Below, piece after piece: positions 19,616-29,804 of a DNA stretch of 64,000 bases. The translations under genes were made by a program, and so were the position numbers. The notes under the pieces are model-generated. The model had not been told where the DNA came from, made no database searches, and saw only the letters and a list, made by a program, of their open reading frames with translations. The first letter of the stretch is position 1. Each line of letters opens with the position of its first letter. This DNA comes from Methanobacterium_C sp963845285 (GTDB lineage: Archaea > Methanobacteriota > Methanobacteria > Methanobacteriales > Methanobacteriaceae): contig CAWJRO010000015.1 in the NCBI GenBank assembly GCA_963845285.1, forward strand, positions 124,001 through 188,000, read 5' to 3'.

Positions 19616-20806
19616 ATGAATATAGGATATTTTATTGGCCATTTTCCTTATATTAATCTTGTTGATGATCCTGATTATGATAAAAAGTATGCACATGGAG
19701 GTACAGAAATAGCAGCATACAATTTGGCCATTAATATGGTTAATAGAGGCCATGAAGTGGATGTATTTACAGCATCAATAAATTCTAAGGACTCTATGGA
19801 AAATTCCGAGGGAATGAAAATACATCGTTATGCAACAAATCTGAAGATTGCAAGTGCTAATTTGTCCCTCAAACTGATGTACAAACCAATTAACAATAAC
19901 GTGGAAATTGTCCATGCTCATTACAACATCCCTCTTCCAGATTTATCTGCTTCAAGATATGCAAAGAAAAAAGATTTACCATTTATAATCACTTACCATG
20001 CAGATGCACAGGAAAGTGGTGGGAGTTTTATACGAAACACTGCAACAGCTTTTTACAACCGCTACATTTTGGGAAAGGTTCTTTCAAATGCTGATGTTAT
20101 AATAACAACTTCAAACGCATACATAGGTGAATCTAAATATTTAAGTAAATACAGAGATAAAATAAAGGTTGTTCCAAATGGAATAAATCTGAAAGATTTT
20201 GAAATTGAACTTTCAAAGGAGGAGTGCAGATTTAAATTAGCACTACCACAGGATAAGAGGATCATCCTATTTTTTGGAAATATAGTTGCCTACAAGGGGC
20301 CAGACATACTTTTAAAAGCATTTGCTCGTGTTAAAAAATTATATCCGAATATAATGCTTCTTTACGTTGGAAGAGGGGAGATGCAGGCAGAACTTAAAGA
20401 ATTATCTGTAAAAATGGGGCTTAAAGATAGCGTGAAGTTTGCAGGTTTTGTTGAGGAAGATCTCAAACCATTTTATTATCATTCTGCAGACATATTCTGT
20501 TTACCGTCTGTAACAATGGCTGAAGCTTTTGGTATTGTGAATTTAGAAGCCATGGCATGTGGACTTCCTGTGATATCATCAAAACTTGGCGGCATACCGG
20601 ATATAATTCAAAACGGCAGGAATGGATTTATAGTTGAACCTGGAGATGTTAAAGCACTTGCAGATGCACTGATAAAACTCCTGGAAGATGATGAACTCCA
20701 AATAAAAATGTCCATTGAGGGTAAAAACATGTCGAAATGTTATTCCTGGGCTAAAATTGCAGAGGAAACTGAAAAGATATATGAAAATTTACTTGAAGAT
20801 TATTAG
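19616..20806 (+). CDS. Family 4 glycosyltransferase
   Basis: A 396-residue GT-B glycosyltransferase. The N-terminal acceptor domain begins MNIGYFIGHFP and contains GGTEIAAYNLA; the C-terminal donor domain has LFFGNIVAYKGPDILL, and EAFGIVNLEAMACGLPVI holds the EX7E motif of GT4 enzymes. Retaining transfer from a nucleotide sugar to a lipid-linked glycan is expected, at the inner membrane face. No Shine-Dalgarno is obvious before the ATG. Followed after 88 bp by a second GT4 gene in the same direction. Confidence 0.92.
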   Translation: MNIGYFIGHFPYINLVDDPDYDKKYAHGGTEIAAYNLAINMVNRGHEVDVFTASINSKDSMENSEGMKIHRYATNLKIASANLSLKLMYKPINNNVEIVHAHYNIPLPDLSASRYAKKKDLPFIITYHADAQESGGSFIRNTATAFYNRYILGKVLSNADVIITTSNAYIGESKYLSKYRDKIKVVPNGINLKDFEIELSKEECRFKLALPQDKRIILFFGNIVAYKGPDILLKAFARVKKLYPNIMLLYVGRGEMQAELKELSVKMGLKDSVKFAGFVEEDLKPFYYHSADIFCLPSVTMAEAFGIVNLEAMACGLPVISSKLGGIPDIIQNGRNGFIVEPGDVKALADALIKLLEDDELQIKMSIEGKNMSKCYSWAKIAEETEKIYENLLEDY

Positions 20807-20894
20807 TAGGATTATTAGCAGAATAACTAATTAACATGATGAGTAGTACATTGATAATATTATCGTAATTTTATTTGAAGTTACAGGGGTAAAC

Positions 20895-22064
20895 ATGGAG
20901 ATAGACTACATAAACGGTCCAAGGACTGATAAAATATTTGGAATGTCCAAATATCAGATGGAAATATTCAAAAGAATTGAAGGTGTTGAATGGAATATCA
21001 TTAAATATAATTCCATGACACAACTCATTGAAAAAAAATACAAGGATAACTTAAAGTCTAACCCTGATATTTCGCATGATGATCTTAATTCATTGTCCCA
21101 AACAAAAACTAAAACCCCTAATTTTTTTGTTGATATGGGTAAAAAAACTCTAAAAGCTATTGATAAACATAGATATATTCGTACCGTCAAAAATAAAGTT
21201 AAGGATGGTAATGTTAAACATATAACCTCACAGGAATTCGCATATATCCAGAACTCCCTTGAAATGGATAAAACAATCGTAACATGTCATGATCTTATTC
21301 CTTGGGTTTATGAAAAAGACCGTTCTGCATTATGGAAGGATAATATTTATGGGTTAAAGAAAGCTAATGCAATCATAACTGTTTCGGAATTTTCCAAAAA
21401 TGAAATAATTAAACATTTGAATTATCCTGCAGAAAATATTCATATCGTGAAAGACGCTGTTGATCATTCTATTTATTATGAAAATAGGGATAAACAGATT
21501 TTAAATAATTTAGATATCTTAAATCATCAGAAAGTTGTACTTTATGTGGGTTCTGAAACACCACGTCAGAATGTTCCAGTTTTAATAAAAGCTTTTGCAA
21601 GACTTAAGAAAAAATTTCCTGACATTAAACTAGTGAAGATAGGCGAATCACAAAGTTATGGTGCACGTGAAAATATTTTAAATTTGATCAATGATCTGCA
21701 TTTACAAAAGGATGTTATTTTTGTTGGATACGTGACAGAGGAAGATATGCCCAGATGGTACAATGCTGCTGATATTCTGGTTTATCCATGTGAATATGCA
21801 GGATTCGGCCTTCCGCCATTGGAGGCTATGGCCTGTGGAACACCTGTAATCACAGCAAACACCACATCTTTACCTGAAGTTGTTGGTGATGCAGGAATAA
21901 TGATAGATCCACAAGACCATGATCTAATGGCAAATAAAATGTATGAAATACTAACAAACAATGGTTTAAGGGAAGATTTAGTTAAAAAGGGAATTGAAAA
22001 GGCTAATTTATTTAGTTGGGGCAAATCTGCTAAAGAAACATTTAAAATATATAATAATTTATAA
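20895..22064 (+). CDS. Family 4 glycosyltransferase
   Basis: A 389-residue GT-B enzyme and the second of a GT4 pair. Donor-domain motifs are LYVGSETPRQNVPVLI, EYAGFGLPPLEAMACGTPVI and TTSLPEVVGDAG. The N-terminal half is lysine-rich and lacks the usual glycine loop, so it probably binds a different acceptor from the upstream enzyme. AGGGG precedes the ATG. A family A repeat element lies 42 bp after the stop, marking the end of the unit. Confidence 0.9.
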   Translation: MEIDYINGPRTDKIFGMSKYQMEIFKRIEGVEWNIIKYNSMTQLIEKKYKDNLKSNPDISHDDLNSLSQTKTKTPNFFVDMGKKTLKAIDKHRYIRTVKNKVKDGNVKHITSQEFAYIQNSLEMDKTIVTCHDLIPWVYEKDRSALWKDNIYGLKKANAIITVSEFSKNEIIKHLNYPAENIHIVKDAVDHSIYYENRDKQILNNLDILNHQKVVLYVGSETPRQNVPVLIKAFARLKKKFPDIKLVKIGESQSYGARENILNLINDLHLQKDVIFVGYVTEEDMPRWYNAADILVYPCEYAGFGLPPLEAMACGTPVITANTTSLPEVVGDAGIMIDPQDHDLMANKMYEILTNNGLREDLVKKGIEKANLFSWGKSAKETFKIYNNL

Positions 22065-22106
22065 AAGATTAATATTCAATAATTTTAAGAATAGTTATTA
22101 ATTATT

Positions 22107-22211
22107 GAGGCTGTCTCATAGTTCAGAATTTGTAAAAAAATAAGGATGAATAAAGCTTTAAATTCAAAAATAAGCAAAATTATTTGTCAAAAGTAATTAT
22201 GAGACAGCCTC
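22107..22211 (-). repeat. MITE-like element, family A copy 3
   Basis: The best-preserved ends of all copies: GAGGCTGTCTCATA and TATGAGACAGCCTC are perfect inverted repeats. TTATT flanks both sides and is a candidate 5-bp target duplication. Opposite orientation to copy 1. Confidence 0.9.
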
Positions 22212-22291
22212 TTATTATATAAAAGAATTTTGAAAAAGATGAATTCATATTGTTTTAGTTTATAAATAATAACAAATTTGGGTAGACTTAT

Positions 22292-22969
22292 ATGAAAAAT
22301 AAGGACGATTTAGAAAAAAGATGGGAAAAATATAATTTGGATTATGCCAAAGATCATGAAAAAAAAAATCCAGAAATTCAAGGTGAATTCAAAGAGATAC
22401 TCAAACTTTACAGTCCTGATCCCAATAAAAAAATACTCGAAATAGGTTGTAATACAGGGGAATTTTGTGGGTTATTGAAAAAAAAATGTAATGCCGCACC
22501 GAAAGGTATAGACATTAATGTTGAAGCAATAAGAATAGCTAATGTTAAATATCCTGAAATTGATTTTCAAGTAAAAAATTTTTTTGATTTAAACGAAAAA
22601 TATGATGTTATATACATGCAACATGTTATTGAACATTTAGAAGAACCTGAAAAAGCAGTTACAAAATTAAAAAATCTTTTAAACCGGGGTGGTAAATTAA
22701 TTATCACCTGTCCTAACGGTTGGGCATATTCAAGCAAATTTTTTTGTTGGTTAAGGAAAATCAAATTTTGTTATGACCCAACACATGTATCGGAATTTAA
22801 CCCTAGTGATCTGTCTAAATTAATTAAAAATACAGGTTTGAACCAATTAAAACTTATTACAAAACCTCTGGGGATCCCAGGTATTTACAGGATATCCCGC
22901 ACTATTCAATATGGTATTCCGTCATACCTGTTTGGCGATTTTATTTTTATACTTGCAGAAAATCCATAA
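22292..22969 (+). CDS. Class I SAM-dependent methyltransferase
   Basis: A 225-residue Methyltransf_11/23-type enzyme: ILEIGCNTGEFCGLL is the SAM loop, YDVIYMQHVIEHLEEPEKA gives the acidic and post-II motifs, and LLNRGGKLIITCPNG follows. This small form is common in polysaccharide clusters, acting on glycans or lipid carriers. Convergent with the GT2 gene at 23022. Acceptor unknown. Confidence 0.82.
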   Translation: MKNKDDLEKRWEKYNLDYAKDHEKKNPEIQGEFKEILKLYSPDPNKKILEIGCNTGEFCGLLKKKCNAAPKGIDINVEAIRIANVKYPEIDFQVKNFFDLNEKYDVIYMQHVIEHLEEPEKAVTKLKNLLNRGGKLIITCPNGWAYSSKFFCWLRKIKFCYDPTHVSEFNPSDLSKLIKNTGLNQLKLITKPLGIPGIYRISRTIQYGIPSYLFGDFIFILAENP

Positions 22970-23021
22970 TAAATTATAAACATTTCAATATTTTAAATTT
23001 TTTGATATCAAAAAATTATGG

Positions 23022-24074
23022 TCAAAATTTACGCAGTGGATCAACACTTTTTTTATCAGACAATAAATAATTCCATTCTGATGGCATGTTTTTACCTTTA
23101 ATATCATAATTTGCATATATATACAGTTTTAAAAATAATTTGAATAGAGATCTTGGAATAAGTGAAACAGGTAAAATTAACAAAATCAAAAATAAATTTT
23201 TACTAAAACCGAATGTTGATATTATTGCAAAAATTAATGAGAGAATATTTTTGGAAGTTTCCTTTTCTTTGCTCATTTTTTCAAATGTAATAGATACAAA
23301 GATTCTTTTTATAAGAGAACTGTTACCCATATATGTATAAACTGTGTTTTTACGTATATTTTTATCTTTTATCAATGAGCAACTGTTTATCCACCCTGCT
23401 ATAAAATATATTCCCGAAAAAGAAGCCATATTATGTGTACCTGCACTAATTATTTTATTTTTGGATAAATAAATGGAAAAATTATCTTCTAAAGATTTAT
23501 TTGTAAATGGAAAATAAGGAAAAAAATTGTGAGCATTTGCATATCCTTCTAAAAGGCATATAGAATCAAATAATTCAGTTTTAAATATAGTGCCTGGTAC
23601 AAAAGATCGTGCAAGAAAATAACAGGACCCCCTTTCTACCAACTTTTTGACGGTTGTTGATAAGCCTCGTTCCCATTCAGATTCACCCGGTGACCCTGGA
23701 GATATTAAATCAAATTTTTCTGAATCAATTGCATTGATAATATCTAAACATTCTGAAAAATTGTAACTGTCATCATCACATATTACCCATGTGTAAAGAG
23801 AATTGGAAGTTTCAACAGCTCTCAAACTGTTCGCATTTCCCCCTATATTTTTCACGTGCCTTATAGTGTTCATGTTAGGGAATAACTTCTGGTATTTAGC
23901 ACATATTTCTGGAGTTTTATCATCAGAACAGTTGTCTAAAATTGTGATCTTACACCCAGAAAAGGGACCATCTAAAAATTGTTTAAGTGTGTTATCAAGG
24001 TCTTTGTACCTATTGTAAGTTACAAGCACGATTTCAAGTTTTTCTTCAATCATTGTTTTGTTATTTAACTCCAT
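23022..24074 (-). CDS. Family 2 glycosyltransferase with C-terminal membrane segment
   Basis: A 350-residue GT2 enzyme. IVLVTYNRYKDLDNTL opens the fold, ILDNCSDDKT binds the nucleotide, and WVICDDDSYN carries the DDD metal site. Residues about 280-310 are hydrophobic and may sit on the membrane. Last gene of the 12-gene leftward operon. The ATG at 24074 overlaps the end of the flippase gene by 10 bp; an in-frame ATG at 24053 is an alternative start. Confidence 0.88.
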   Translation of the reverse strand: MELNNKTMIEEKLEIVLVTYNRYKDLDNTLKQFLDGPFSGCKITILDNCSDDKTPEICAKYQKLFPNMNTIRHVKNIGGNANSLRAVETSNSLYTWVICDDDSYNFSECLDIINAIDSEKFDLISPGSPGESEWERGLSTTVKKLVERGSCYFLARSFVPGTIFKTELFDSICLLEGYANAHNFFPYFPFTNKSLEDNFSIYLSKNKIISAGTHNMASFSGIYFIAGWINSCSLIKDKNIRKNTVYTYMGNSSLIKRIFVSITFEKMSKEKETSKNILSLIFAIISTFGFSKNLFLILLILPVSLIPRSLFKLFLKLYIYANYDIKGKNMPSEWNYLLSDKKSVDPLRKF

Positions 24075-25432
24075 GATTTATTATATTCTTTGCTTTTTTT
24101 TACAAAAATTCTCCATGCAGGTATAAGCATCACTAGTACCACAGCACAATAACTGGACAATGCAATTAATGATGAATTAAATAAATAAAAGCTTGCCCAT
24201 ACTCCTAAACCTATTCCTAAAGCACTTACAGCTGAAAGTCTCATATAAGGCTCTTCTTTATGGGATCTTAAATAATATGCCCAGTTGAAAACAATGAGAT
24301 TCGCTCCTTCAGCCAAAAGTATAATTGCAATTTCATAAGTTGGAAGAACTCTGGTATCCCAATGTATCACAGGGAAAATGAATAACAATGACAATATGAG
24401 TGCTATAGAACCTGCTATAAATACCAATAAACTCTGTTTTTGGATAGTTTTAAGTAAATTATCCAAGTTTTCACGCTTTCTTTGTTCTACAAATATATTA
24501 AATTGAGGTATTTTTGTTGATCCCCATGAATTAGCTAGAGTTTGTATAGCTCTCGCCATAACCAGTGACAATCCTAATTTACCAGCTACATCTGAACCAG
24601 CATAAAACATAGCAACCGGGACAATGAATTGAAATATGAAATAACCTGAAGTCCAACTTATAGCGTATCTCCATTGTAAGGGTAATGTTTCTTTAAGCCA
24701 CTGATACTGTTCCTTAACTTTAGAATGAAATAATTGACTCCAAAGTGATTTTTCAGATGAAAAGAAAAGATATAAACTCAAAACAATATTTACAATACCG
24801 CCTACGCCAAGTGCCCACAGGTTAAAACCCATATAAAGAGCAGCCCATGTTGCAATGTTACTGACAACACTGGTTAAAGTAATAATCTTTTGTGCAACAT
24901 CCACTTTGTTAAATCCCCTTAAAACTGCGCCAAATAAAGACACCAATAACATGAATGCTCCTGTAAATGAATAAAAAACCCATGCAATAAGCAAATAAAT
25001 GTCCTTTGTTGAATTCATTAAAAAGATTACACCAACAATGGACAATATGATAAAGGCTAATATAGTTACAATAACATAAAATTTGAAGGAAAATCGCACA
25101 AGCGATATGGTTCTATCTATTCTTTTAGTATCACCCCAGAGTTTCCCATTTCTCTCTTCAAGATGAGCATATTCATGGCTAATAAATTGAGTTATGATTG
25201 TTGTGAAACCTAATTCTGCAAGTGTAGTCAAAGCACCTAAACTCAAAAAAGTATACCAATAACCTTGTTCACTTAAACTAAGAAAATCAATTATAAAAAC
25301 TATTGAGAGAACTCCTGCAATTGAAGCCCAAAAAACACTTAAAATGGTGTAAAAAACTGCTTTATCAATACCTAAAACAGACAGAATGCGTTGAACAGCA
25401 GGCATCTTTTTTATTTTTTCTAAAAAATTCAA
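24065..25432 (-). CDS. Polysaccharide flippase-like membrane protein (Wzx/MATE type)
   Basis: A 455-residue integral membrane protein with about 12 hydrophobic segments. Charged connecting loops and an N-terminal amphipathic stretch match the polysaccharide export (RfbX/Wzx) class, which flips lipid-linked repeat units across the membrane. The start is TTG with GGGAG upstream. Its place between RfbH and a glycosyltransferase in the operon supports export of the sugar made by the cluster. Confidence 0.85.
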   Translation of the reverse strand: MNFLEKIKKMPAVQRILSVLGIDKAVFYTILSVFWASIAGVLSIVFIIDFLSLSEQGYWYTFLSLGALTTLAELGFTTIITQFISHEYAHLEERNGKLWGDTKRIDRTISLVRFSFKFYVIVTILAFIILSIVGVIFLMNSTKDIYLLIAWVFYSFTGAFMLLVSLFGAVLRGFNKVDVAQKIITLTSVVSNIATWAALYMGFNLWALGVGGIVNIVLSLYLFFSSEKSLWSQLFHSKVKEQYQWLKETLPLQWRYAISWTSGYFIFQFIVPVAMFYAGSDVAGKLGLSLVMARAIQTLANSWGSTKIPQFNIFVEQRKRENLDNLLKTIQKQSLLVFIAGSIALILSLLFIFPVIHWDTRVLPTYEIAIILLAEGANLIVFNWAYYLRSHKEEPYMRLSAVSALGIGLGVWASFYLFNSSLIALSSYCAVVLVMLIPAWRIFVKKSKEYNKSWS

Positions 25433-25573
25433 TCTTTAACTCCCACTGGATGACTATTTCGATCCGGTTAAATAATAATGCCTTCGGGTCATATTTAATC
25501 TACAATACCTTAGATTAATAATAACAAATGGATCTAATTATTTTTCATCAAAAATTTCAGGTTATTATAAAAC

Positions 25574-26890
25574 TTAAACAAATTTTTTGAAAAACTCTTC
25601 AAATACTTTGAGTATGTAAACCATTTTTTCTTCGGTTATTCCAGGATAAACCCCAATCCAAAAGAGATTATTCATTACATTATCAGTGTTCTGTAAAGAA
25701 CTTGCCACCCTAAAGTTTGTATCTATATAAGCTGGCTGTTTTGTTAAGTTACCTCCAAAAAGCATCCTTGTGGCGACTTTGTTTGTTTCAAGATGGTTGA
25801 CAATATCATCCCTTTTAAAGTCTGGGTTGCTCTTCACTAAAATAGGGAATCCAAACCATGATGGATCAACATTTTCCTCTGTTTCAGGCAGTTGGAGATA
25901 ATCTTCATAGACTTTTAATTCATTATAAAGTCTGTTAAAATTCTTTTTACGTATTTCAATGAATTTAGGTAATTTTTTCAGTTGCTCGGTACCCACTGCT
26001 GCCTGCATATCCGTAACTTTAAGATTATAACCAACATGGGAATAAACATACTTGTGGTCGTAACCGAATGGCAACTCACCCAACTGCCATCCAAAGCGTT
26101 TTCCACAGGTGTTATCACATCCAGGTTCGCACCAACAGTCTCTGCCCCAATCTCTAAATGATGCAATTATTTCCTTTAAAAGAGGATCGTTGGTTAAAAC
26201 TGCTCCTCCTTCACCCATGGTTATATGATGAGCTGGATAAAAACTGAACGTTGATATATGGCCGTAAGAACCTGTATATTTTTCATGGTATCTGGAACCT
26301 AAAGCATCACAATTATCTTCAATAAACCATAGATCATGTTTTTTTGCAATTCTATTGATTTCATCAATGTTAACTGGGTTTCCCAGAGTGTGGGCAACAA
26401 ATATTGCTTTTGTTCTTGTAGATAAGGCTTTTTCTATCATTTCTGCTTGAATATTGTATGTTCCAAGCTCAACATCAACAAAAACAGGTTTTAAATCGTT
26501 TTGAATTATAGGATTCAATGTTGTTGGAAATCCACAGGCAGTTGTAATGACTTCATCACCAGGTTTTAACCTTTTTTTGCCAAGTTTAGGTGATGTAAGT
26601 GTAGATATTGCAAGTAAATTTGCTGAAGAACCTGAATTAGTTAATAAACAGTATTTTACCCCTAAAAATTTTGCAAATTCTTCTTCAAACTGTTGTGCGT
26701 ACCTTCCGGATGTAAGCCAAAAATCAAGGGCAGAATCCACTAAAGTCATCATTTCATGCTCATCAAAAACTCTTCCAGCATAATGAATTGCTGTTTCACC
26801 AGGAATAAAATTTTCTTCCTGATTTTTCTTGTAATTATACAACAATTTAACTTTTTCAAGGATTTCTGCTCTTAAACTTTCTTCGTCCAT
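25574..26890 (-). CDS. rfbH: CDP-4-dehydro-6-deoxyglucose 3-dehydratase (E1)
   Basis: Pyridoxamine-phosphate and [2Fe-2S] enzyme that removes the C3 hydroxyl in CDP-3,6-dideoxyhexose synthesis. The 438-residue DegT/DnrJ-fold protein has the diagnostic FYPAHHITMGEGG (217-229), where His replaces the PLP-binding Lys of aminotransferases, and the cysteine cluster CWCEPGCDNTC (252-262) for the iron-sulfur centre. The ATG at 26890 has AGGTGA upstream, overlapping the stop of the SDR gene. With rfbF and rfbG in the same operon the route to CDP-4-keto-3,6-dideoxyglucose is complete, apart from the E3-type reductase, which is not in the window. Confidence 0.95.
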   Translation of the reverse strand: MDEESLRAEILEKVKLLYNYKKNQEENFIPGETAIHYAGRVFDEHEMMTLVDSALDFWLTSGRYAQQFEEEFAKFLGVKYCLLTNSGSSANLLAISTLTSPKLGKKRLKPGDEVITTACGFPTTLNPIIQNDLKPVFVDVELGTYNIQAEMIEKALSTRTKAIFVAHTLGNPVNIDEINRIAKKHDLWFIEDNCDALGSRYHEKYTGSYGHISTFSFYPAHHITMGEGGAVLTNDPLLKEIIASFRDWGRDCWCEPGCDNTCGKRFGWQLGELPFGYDHKYVYSHVGYNLKVTDMQAAVGTEQLKKLPKFIEIRKKNFNRLYNELKVYEDYLQLPETEENVDPSWFGFPILVKSNPDFKRDDIVNHLETNKVATRMLFGGNLTKQPAYIDTNFRVASSLQNTDNVMNNLFWIGVYPGITEEKMVYILKVFEEFFKKFV

Positions 26891-26894
26891 ATGT

Positions 26895-27953
26895 TCACCT
26901 ACTTTGAAGTTCAAATATCTGCACTGTTCTTTTAAAACCTTCTTCTATTGAATATTGGGGTTCCCAACCAATTGAACGAATTTTGGATATATCTGGAGAA
27001 CTTCTATTTATCTTACTTTCTAAATAAATGGAATTTTTTCTTTCCTTTCTAATAACTTTCGTATTATATTCTGGAAATAACTTTACAAGTCTTTCTGCCA
27101 AGTTTAATATACTTACTTCACATTTATCATTCCCTACATTATAAGCTGAACCATTTTTTCCATTCAATAATACTGTAAAATAACCTGAAACCGCATCTGC
27201 TAAGTAACAAAATGCTCTAATGGCACTGCCATCACTTTTCATTATTATGTCTTCTTTATTAAGAATATTAGAAATAAAATCTGCAAAAACCCGTCCATCA
27301 TCAAGTTTCATGCCGGGACCATAGGTATGAAAAGGTCTAACTATCTTTGTAGGCACATCAAACTGTTTAAAGAAAGAGATACACATATTTTCACCCATTC
27401 TTTTACTTTCAGCATAACATGACCTAACATCAATTGGATCAACGTATCCATAAGACTCTTCTTTTATTGGTATTTTTGTTTCGTCAACATTCCCATAAAC
27501 CTCGCCACTGCTAAAAAACAAAAATGAATCCACATTCTTTTCTTTTGCTAAATTCAAAAGATAGTATGTTCCAAGAGCATTGGGACATAAAGTTCCAACT
27601 GGATCTTTTCTGTAAAATTTAGGGCTGGCTTGACTGGCTGCATGAATGATATAGTGGATTTCTTCTTTAATTTTTAGTGGTTTACAAACATCATGCACGT
27701 AAAATTTCAGTTCTTTTATGTTTTTATAATTAGAAAATCGTTTTAAGGCCCTTTTTTTGTTTCTAACAATCGCAAAAACAGTTGCTTTCTCTTTAAATTT
27801 GATTTCATTCAAGTACAAAATAGTTTCAACCATATAAGCTGGTAAAAATCCATTTGCACCTGTTATTAAAATGTTTTTTCCCTCAAGAGATTCCCATGGA
27901 ATATTTGAACTTGTTATAAACTCTAAATCTTCTTTTGTTATAGGATCTCTCAT
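26895..27953 (-). CDS. Extended SDR sugar epimerase/reductase
   Basis: A 352-residue NAD(P)-dependent extended short-chain dehydrogenase. ILITGANGFLPAYM is the glycine-rich loop (an unusual Pro after GFL), HAASQASP follows, SSGEVYG supplies the Ser, and YAESKR is the YxxxK site. Placed directly before rfbH, it resembles RfbJ-type enzymes that reduce CDP-4-keto-3,6-dideoxyhexose to the final sugar, but epimerase activity is also possible. AAGG precedes the ATG. Confidence 0.85.
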   Translation of the reverse strand: MRDPITKEDLEFITSSNIPWESLEGKNILITGANGFLPAYMVETILYLNEIKFKEKATVFAIVRNKKRALKRFSNYKNIKELKFYVHDVCKPLKIKEEIHYIIHAASQASPKFYRKDPVGTLCPNALGTYYLLNLAKEKNVDSFLFFSSGEVYGNVDETKIPIKEESYGYVDPIDVRSCYAESKRMGENMCISFFKQFDVPTKIVRPFHTYGPGMKLDDGRVFADFISNILNKEDIIMKSDGSAIRAFCYLADAVSGYFTVLLNGKNGSAYNVGNDKCEVSILNLAERLVKLFPEYNTKVIRKERKNSIYLESKINRSSPDISKIRSIGWEPQYSIEEGFKRTVQIFELQSR

Positions 27954-27989
27954 ATTCTTCGCCTTTATAACTTATCCATTAGTTAAATG

Positions 27990-28919
27990 TTAATTTTTAT
28001 AACATTCTATTAAATTGGAATGTTTTTTTGTGTGTAAAAATAGGAAATTTGTTTGAATGGTATTTTCATCCATTTTGTCAAATTCAAACAACGAGTCTTT
28101 ATCAATAGTGAAACATTTATATCCCAATTCACTAAGCAGTTCAATAACATCATTTGGATGATAATTAAATTTAGCTGACCATTTTCTTAATAATTCTGTG
28201 AAAATAATTGGTTTATCCCTTTTAATGGTTTTAAAACCACCCTTGAAAACAAATAATTCTGCTCCTTCTACATCGCATTTAATAAAATCAACAGTCAATC
28301 CTTCATGTAAAACAAAATTATCCATTTTTTTTACTTTACAACTGATTTTTTCAACATTTTTTCTTTCAGATAAGTTCATTAATGATGAATTTCCTGGACC
28401 TTCTTTATAATAATAAAAGGTTAAATCTTTTTCTTCATCTGAAAAACCAAAATTAAATGCATTAATATTCAAAGCATTATTAATATTAATATTTCTCTTA
28501 AGATATTCAAATGTTTTTGGAATTGGTTCAAAAGAAAATATAGTAGAATATCTATTTTTTTGTGACATGTTAAGTGAATACCAACCAATATTTGCACCTA
28601 TATCCATAATAATTGAACATTCATTAGTTAATTTTAAAACCATATCCATTTCTTCTTCATAAACACCGAAATTTAAAATTTCAATTGGAATTACTCTTTC
28701 ATCATAGGCATCTGCTATTAATTTAATATCATTTTCCCTAGATACCATTGTCACGTTATTATCAGTTATTTCAATTTTTTTGATATCTCTATTTTTTATG
28801 AAATCAGCATAATCAAAAAGGGTAGTATGTATCTCATGCATCTTGTGAATATATTCTTCTTTAGTTATTTTTCCATCTTTAAAATTGTGTTCTATCTCTC
28901 TCAAATTTATAGAAACCAT
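27990..28919 (-). CDS. FkbM-family methyltransferase
   Basis: A 309-residue SAM-dependent O-methyltransferase of the FkbM family. IIMDIGANIGWYSL is the SAM loop, FSFEPIPKTFEYL the acidic motif, and TVDFIKCDVEGAELFVFKG is the family hallmark. FkbM enzymes methylate sugar or polyketide hydroxyls. Start ATG 28919 is chosen because GGAGTG lies six bases upstream; the GTG at 28928 has none. Part of the polysaccharide operon. Confidence 0.9.
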   Translation of the reverse strand: MVSINLREIEHNFKDGKITKEEYIHKMHEIHTTLFDYADFIKNRDIKKIEITDNNVTMVSRENDIKLIADAYDERVIPIEILNFGVYEEEMDMVLKLTNECSIIMDIGANIGWYSLNMSQKNRYSTIFSFEPIPKTFEYLKRNININNALNINAFNFGFSDEEKDLTFYYYKEGPGNSSLMNLSERKNVEKISCKVKKMDNFVLHEGLTVDFIKCDVEGAELFVFKGGFKTIKRDKPIIFTELLRKWSAKFNYHPNDVIELLSELGYKCFTIDKDSLFEFDKMDENTIQTNFLFLHTKKHSNLIECYKN

Positions 28920-28988
28920 AAATAACACTCCAAATTACATTTTCCCTTGAAACCCCTCAAAAAAATTAACCTGTTTTAAATACATTTT

Positions 28989-29762
28989 TTAACCCCTTAA
29001 ATTCAAAGTATTAAACCTCTCTTCGTCAAATTGTGTGAATATGTGTTTTTTACTGAGTTTGAAATTTAAATAGCTTTTTTCAAAGTCCAGAGCATATTTT
29101 AATGATTCTGAATCGTTTATACACGATGAATTAAGGATAACATTCCTTGTTTCAATACATGAAAGTTTGGGGGCTATGATCTTTATAAGATCCTCATTTG
29201 AAAAAGTTTTATTGCTTATACCTCCTCCAACTGTAATCTTAATGTTTTCGTAAGGTTCCACATGATCTATTATTTTTTCCACCTTTTGATTTATGAAATC
29301 AGAATCTTGCTGTCCTTTTTTGTTGTATGAATACGCTAAATCTGATCTTCCGATTGTTATTCCATTTATGGAGGAATTCATGGTATTCAATATTTTATCA
29401 ATGTTTTCAACTGCAGTTTTGGTTTCTATGTTGAGTATGACATCAAATTTTTCGGTGTCATCAAATATGTCTTCTATCATATTTTGGCTCTTTATAAGTG
29501 CAAATTCAGATTCAACCATTGGAACTATGATGCCGTCAGCGGCAAGATCTATGCACATCTTTAAATCTGTGAAGGCCTCAACACCACCGAGTTTTATGTA
29601 AAGTTTCATTCCTGCCTTTGCAGTGATGTACCTCAAGAAGATCAGATCTGCAAAATCTGATGCTTCATTTTCAAATTCTGATTTAAGTCCTTCACATCCA
29701 AATTTATCCCTTAAAACCAGTAGTTTAGAAAATAAGTCTTCCTCTTGCTTAATTAAATCCAT
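28989..29762 (-). CDS. HpcH/HpaI-type aldolase family protein
   Basis: A 257-residue TIM-barrel protein of the HpcH/HpaI aldolase or citrate-lyase-beta type. Visible signs are DGIIVPMVESEFALIK, ILNIETKTAVENID and GITIGRSDLAYSY, which hold metal and phosphate ligands. Such proteins recur in polysaccharide clusters next to thiamine-diphosphate enzymes, and are thought to make or cleave a small keto acid for a branched sugar; that role is inference. GGAGGG precedes the ATG. Confidence 0.8.
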   Translation of the reverse strand: MDLIKQEEDLFSKLLVLRDKFGCEGLKSEFENEASDFADLIFLRYITAKAGMKLYIKLGGVEAFTDLKMCIDLAADGIIVPMVESEFALIKSQNMIEDIFDDTEKFDVILNIETKTAVENIDKILNTMNSSINGITIGRSDLAYSYNKKGQQDSDFINQKVEKIIDHVEPYENIKITVGGGISNKTFSNEDLIKIIAPKLSCIETRNVILNSSCINDSESLKYALDFEKSYLNFKLSKKHIFTQFDEERFNTLNLRG

Positions 29763-29804
29763 AAAATATTCCCTCCATATATTTTTATTATGAAACTTCC
29801 ATAA